Of a stretch of DNA of 64,000 nt, positions 60,019 to 64,000 are shown in pieces. The notes under the pieces are model-generated. The model ran no database searches. It had not been told where the DNA came from and saw only the letters and a program-made list of their open reading frames with translations. Source of the stretch: Providencia rettgeri (GTDB taxonomy: Bacteria; Pseudomonadota; Gammaproteobacteria; Enterobacterales; Enterobacteriaceae); the NCBI RefSeq assembly GCF_013255915.1, contig NZ_CP053896.1, positions 3,224,001 through 3,288,000 on the forward strand, in the 5' to 3' direction. Positions within the stretch are counted from its first letter, which is position 1. Each line of letters opens with the position of its first letter. Both the position numbers and the translations under genes were made by a program.

Positions 60019-60825
60019 ATGAATAATGAAAACTTCAGTGCAGATAACAACCCTGCACCTACAATTAACGCACAAACTCAAGCCGATACATTCGTTTTTC
60101 ACGCAGAACCTCGCGCAGTAGATGCAGGTGAAGGTGTTAACTGGATCAGCCAATCATGGTCTCTCGTTAAAGAAAAACTGGGAATGTGGATCCTAATTAA
60201 CATCGTTCTGTTTGCAGTGATCTTTATCATTTCAATGATCCCATTCTTGAACTTACTGATTACTTTTATTACACCTATTTTTATCGGTGGTATTATTGCT
60301 ATCAGTGAAAATCAACGTAAAACAGGCCAAGCAGAAATCGGCTTATTATTTGCAGGCTTCCAAAATAAATTTGGTACCCTATTTGCCGTTGGAGCCATCA
60401 ACTTTGCTGCTAACTTAGTAGGAATGATCATCGCATTTATTATCGGTGGTTCTGCAATGTTCGGTTTACTGATGGAAAGCAACCAATACGGTTCGCCATC
60501 TGACGCGGCTATCCTTGCGTCTTCAGGTACATTCTTCTTTGCAATCATCATAATGGCCATTGCAGCATTAGTGGGTACAGCCTTAACTTGGTTTGCTCCT
60601 GCATTAGTGATGAACCATGATTTCACTGTTGGCGCTGCAATCTCAGCAAGCTTACAAGCTGTTAAGAAGAACCTCCTACCAGGTATCCTGTTCTTTATCG
60701 TTTTATCAATCTTAATGATAATTTCAGTTATCCCATTAGGTTTAGGTTTATTAGTTTCTATGCCAATTATGTATGTTTGCTATTACAGCAGCTATCGCAG
60801 CCTGTTTTTCTCACAAGTAAAATAA
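60019..60825 (+). CDS. BPSS1780-type multi-pass membrane protein, function unknown
   Basis: 268 residues. A polar N-terminus of about 45 residues is followed by five or six membrane helices (from about residue 55, LGMWILINIVLFAVIFIISM, to the C-terminus). WFAPALVMNHDFTVGAAISASLQAVKKN and the closing YSSYRSLFFSQ are patterns I associate with the BPSS1780 group of uncharacterised proteins. It stands alone, with its own terminator. No function can be given. Confidence 0.7.
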   Translation: MNNENFSADNNPAPTINAQTQADTFVFHAEPRAVDAGEGVNWISQSWSLVKEKLGMWILINIVLFAVIFIISMIPFLNLLITFITPIFIGGIIAISENQRKTGQAEIGLLFAGFQNKFGTLFAVGAINFAANLVGMIIAFIIGGSAMFGLLMESNQYGSPSDAAILASSGTFFFAIIIMAIAALVGTALTWFAPALVMNHDFTVGAAISASLQAVKKNLLPGILFFIVLSILMIISVIPLGLGLLVSMPIMYVCYYSSYRSLFFSQVK

Positions 60826-60871
60826 ACCAAAATCTAATGATTTGACGACTTTGTTAAATCATTAAATCTAA

Positions 60872-60899
60872 AAAAAGGAAAGCAATTGCTTTCCTTTTT
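60872..60899 (+). terminator. terminator after the membrane-protein gene
   Basis: AAAAAGGAAAGC and GCTTTCCTTTTT form a long perfect stem around AATT, ending in a T run. Confidence 0.88.
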
Positions 60900-60976
60900 G
60901 CTATTCCGAAAAAATTCACATATATTCCTTTAAGTGATAATTTCCCTCTTCTTTTCATAATTTGGAGTTGTTTTCC

Positions 60977-61870
60977 ATGTATTTCGATACCACTGATTTA
61001 AAACTGTGTGTTAATGTCGCCAATGCAGGAAGCATCACCCAAGGAGCGAAACTAACTTATCTTACACTGCAATCTGCAAGTGAACGAATACGTGGGTTAG
61101 AAAATGAATTAAACATCGATATATTTATTCGTTCAGTGAAAGGGGTTTCATTATCGAATGCAGGTCATGCATTTATTGAGTATGCGAAAACAATTTTGCA
61201 GCAAATTGAATTAATGCAAGATGAACTGCGAAAATATAGTCGACACCTGCGTGGGCATATTAATATTCTTTGTAATACTTCAGCTCAAATGGAATTTTTA
61301 CCCGCCCGTGTTAGCGCTTATTTACGACAACAACCCACTATGTCTGTATCCGTGAAAGAAATGCCAAGTGCTAATATCGTCACTGCCATCAAAAATAAAA
61401 TTGCAGATATTGGTATTATCGCAGATTCTACTGACCTCACTGGTCTGGATATTCGTCCATTCAGCTCAGATGAATTAGTCGTTTTTGCCCATAAAGATAG
61501 CCTTTGGGTAAGCCAAAAAAGCGTTCTATTTTCTGATATTATTGATGCTGAATTTATTGGTTTAATGGAAGATAACCCATTACAAAAACATATTGATAAT
61601 AACGCTAAACAACAAGGCAAACGGCTCAACTACCGGATACGCATGCCAACACTAGATGCGGTAATGCAAGGGGTTAACGATGGAATTGGCATTGCTATTA
61701 TTCCCAAACAAGCGGCACAGCGTAGTCAATTTTCTACTAGTAAAATACTGCAATTGACCGAAGATTGGGCATGCCGAAAATTAGTTATCTGCGCACGAGA
61801 TTTCAGCCAATTACCTGATTATACCAACGAGTTTATTCATTTTTTAATTAACTGGTCATCTGAAAGCTAA
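60977..61870 (+). CDS. LysR-family transcriptional regulator
   Basis: 297 residues from ATG 60977, with GGAG nine bases upstream; an in-frame TTG five codons earlier is less likely. The N-terminal helix-turn-helix (VANAGSITQGAKLTYLTLQSASERIRGLENEL, cited here as positions about 12-43) is followed by a linker helix and a periplasmic-binding-protein-like effector domain. Its end overlaps the end of the TauE-type exporter gene on the other strand by 15 bp. Regulation of that exporter is possible but not shown, since the pair is convergent, not divergent. Confidence 0.88.
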   Translation: MYFDTTDLKLCVNVANAGSITQGAKLTYLTLQSASERIRGLENELNIDIFIRSVKGVSLSNAGHAFIEYAKTILQQIELMQDELRKYSRHLRGHINILCNTSAQMEFLPARVSAYLRQQPTMSVSVKEMPSANIVTAIKNKIADIGIIADSTDLTGLDIRPFSSDELVVFAHKDSLWVSQKSVLFSDIIDAEFIGLMEDNPLQKHIDNNAKQQGKRLNYRIRMPTLDAVMQGVNDGIGIAIIPKQAAQRSQFSTSKILQLTEDWACRKLVICARDFSQLPDYTNEFIHFLINWSSES

Positions 61871-62584
61871 TTTTGCCGTCATGTAAATCCCTAATCCGAT
61901 TAACCCAATAAAAAAGCAACGACGGAATAATTTCTCGCTAATAATCTTGCGTAAATATTGACCAAGATACATTCCACCAATAGCAGGTATTAAGGCAAAG
62001 GCAGATAAACTCCAATTAATATCATATTGTTGATGGTCAATGGATAACTTGATGGCTAATGCAACTGTTGATGCGGTAAATGCTAACCCTAGAGCCTGAA
62101 TAAGCTCATCTTTATTTAATTTTAAGGTTTGCAAATAAGGGACTGCTGGAATAACAAATACTCCTGTAGCTGCTGTAATTACACCTGTAATATAACCCAC
62201 TGTTGGCGAAAGCCATGTTTCATGTTTCTCGAAAGATGGCGTTTTTTTAGCAATTAAGCCCCAAATTCCATAGATAATAAGCACGATACCCAGTGCAGGT
62301 AGTGTCCAACGAGATGCCGAGGTTAAAGAAGGTAAAAAACTGAATAATGTGCCAAGCATGACCCCAATAATAAAACCACTGAGCCGTTTGATTAGTGCCA
62401 TAAATTGTGGGCCAATCAATAATTGCCATATATTAGTAATTAATGACGGAATAATTAATAAGCTCGCAGCTGCAGCAGGCTCCATTGATGTGCTTAATAA
62501 CCCCATCGCGATTGTTGGTAGGCCTAGCCCGATCACCCCTTTTACAATACCTGCCAATAAGAAAACACCAATAATTACACCCAT
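61856..62584 (-). CDS. TauE/SafE-family sulfite/organoanion exporter
   Basis: 242 residues from ATG 62584, chosen because GGGGTGA lies five bases upstream; an in-frame GTG three codons earlier is the alternative. Eight hydrophobic segments. The family pattern appears twice: GVFLLAGIVKGVIGLGLPTI (about 5-25) and PTVGYITGVITAATGVFVIP (about 125-145). The family exports sulfite, sulfoacetate or other small anions; the substrate here is unknown. Confidence 0.83.
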   Translation of the reverse strand: MGVIIGVFLLAGIVKGVIGLGLPTIAMGLLSTSMEPAAAASLLIIPSLITNIWQLLIGPQFMALIKRLSGFIIGVMLGTLFSFLPSLTSASRWTLPALGIVLIIYGIWGLIAKKTPSFEKHETWLSPTVGYITGVITAATGVFVIPAVPYLQTLKLNKDELIQALGLAFTASTVALAIKLSIDHQQYDINWSLSAFALIPAIGGMYLGQYLRKIISEKLFRRCFFIGLIGLGIYMTAKLAFR

Positions 62585-62721
62585 CAATATCACCCCGATA
62601 AATTTACTTTACCGTAGATTAATGTCATGCATTGAATGCTGCTATTTGGAAAATATTGAGGGGGGATCAGGTTTAACCTGAGGATGCTTTTTCCAGAACA
62701 CTTTAAATTTACACAAAAAAA

Positions 62722-62741
62722 CGCGACTGTCGTCAGTCGCG
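62722..62741 (-). terminator. serS terminator
   Basis: CGCGACTG, a four-base loop and CAGTCGCG form a perfect 8-bp stem; on the minus strand it is followed by a run of seven T. Confidence 0.93.
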
Positions 62742-62767
62742 CTTTATGTTTGAAAGAGTAACGGAAA

Positions 62768-64000
<1,233 letters not shown>

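Overview
The window is chromosomal DNA of a gamma-proteobacterium of the order Enterobacterales. Long stretches keep the gene order of Escherichia coli (pncB-asnS-ompF-aspC-gloC-mepK-ldtD-mukBEF-cmoM-elyC-kdsB-ycaR, lpxK-msbA-ycaI-ihfB-rpsA-cmk-aroA-serC, pgm-seqA-ybfF, ybfE-fldA-fur and ycaO ... focA-pflB-pflA). The AT-rich base composition, the bactofilin CcmA beside fur and the generally Proteus/Providencia-like protein sequences point to the family Morganellaceae, with Providencia as my best guess. That assignment is inference from sequence alone.

Layout. 1-9.4 kb holds the end of pncB, an ERIC repeat, asnS, an OmpF-type porin with an OmpR/MicF-style leader, aspC, and three minus-strand envelope or metabolic genes (gloC, mepK, ldtD). 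9.8-17.0 kb is the tightly overlapping cmoM-mukF-mukE-mukB chromosome-condensation operon. 17.4-25.2 kb carries envelope biogenesis genes (elyC, kdsB, ycaR, lpxK, msbA), a divergent cold-shock protein and the ComEC/Rec2-type gene ycaI. Upstream of ycaI sits a perfect 35-copy GGTGTT hexanucleotide array with a 20-bp palindrome beside it. 25.7-33.8 kb holds ihfB, rpsA, cmk, aroA, serC, pgm and seqA, all on the minus strand.

Between ybfF and ybfE, which are close neighbours in E. coli, lies a three-gene type I secretion locus (35.1-40.6 kb). Two full-length ABC exporters flank an HlyD-type adaptor, the arrangement known from MARTX toxin secretion (RtxB-RtxD-RtxE), but no RTX substrate or acyltransferase is in the window. 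Next come ybfE, fldA, fur, the bactofilin gene ccmA (with a well-placed internal start that would make a soluble form), chitoporin chiP, asparaginase ansB and ycaO.

A second accessory block (48.8-53.8 kb) separates ycaO from focA-pflB-pflA. It has an altronate/galactarate-type dehydratase, an MFS transporter, a DapA-family aldolase and a divergent IclR regulator, and it reads as a sugar-acid uptake and non-phosphorylative cleavage pathway. The window ends with the formate/pyruvate-formate-lyase genes, a DUF2000 gene divergent from an Lrp-type regulator, a multi-pass membrane protein, a LysR regulator overlapping a TauE-type exporter tail to tail, and the 3' part of serS.

No tRNA, rRNA, CRISPR array, insertion sequence or prophage was recognised. 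The least ordinary items are the orphan RtxBDE-like exporter, the long hexanucleotide array, the two-start bactofilin and the sugar-acid cluster.
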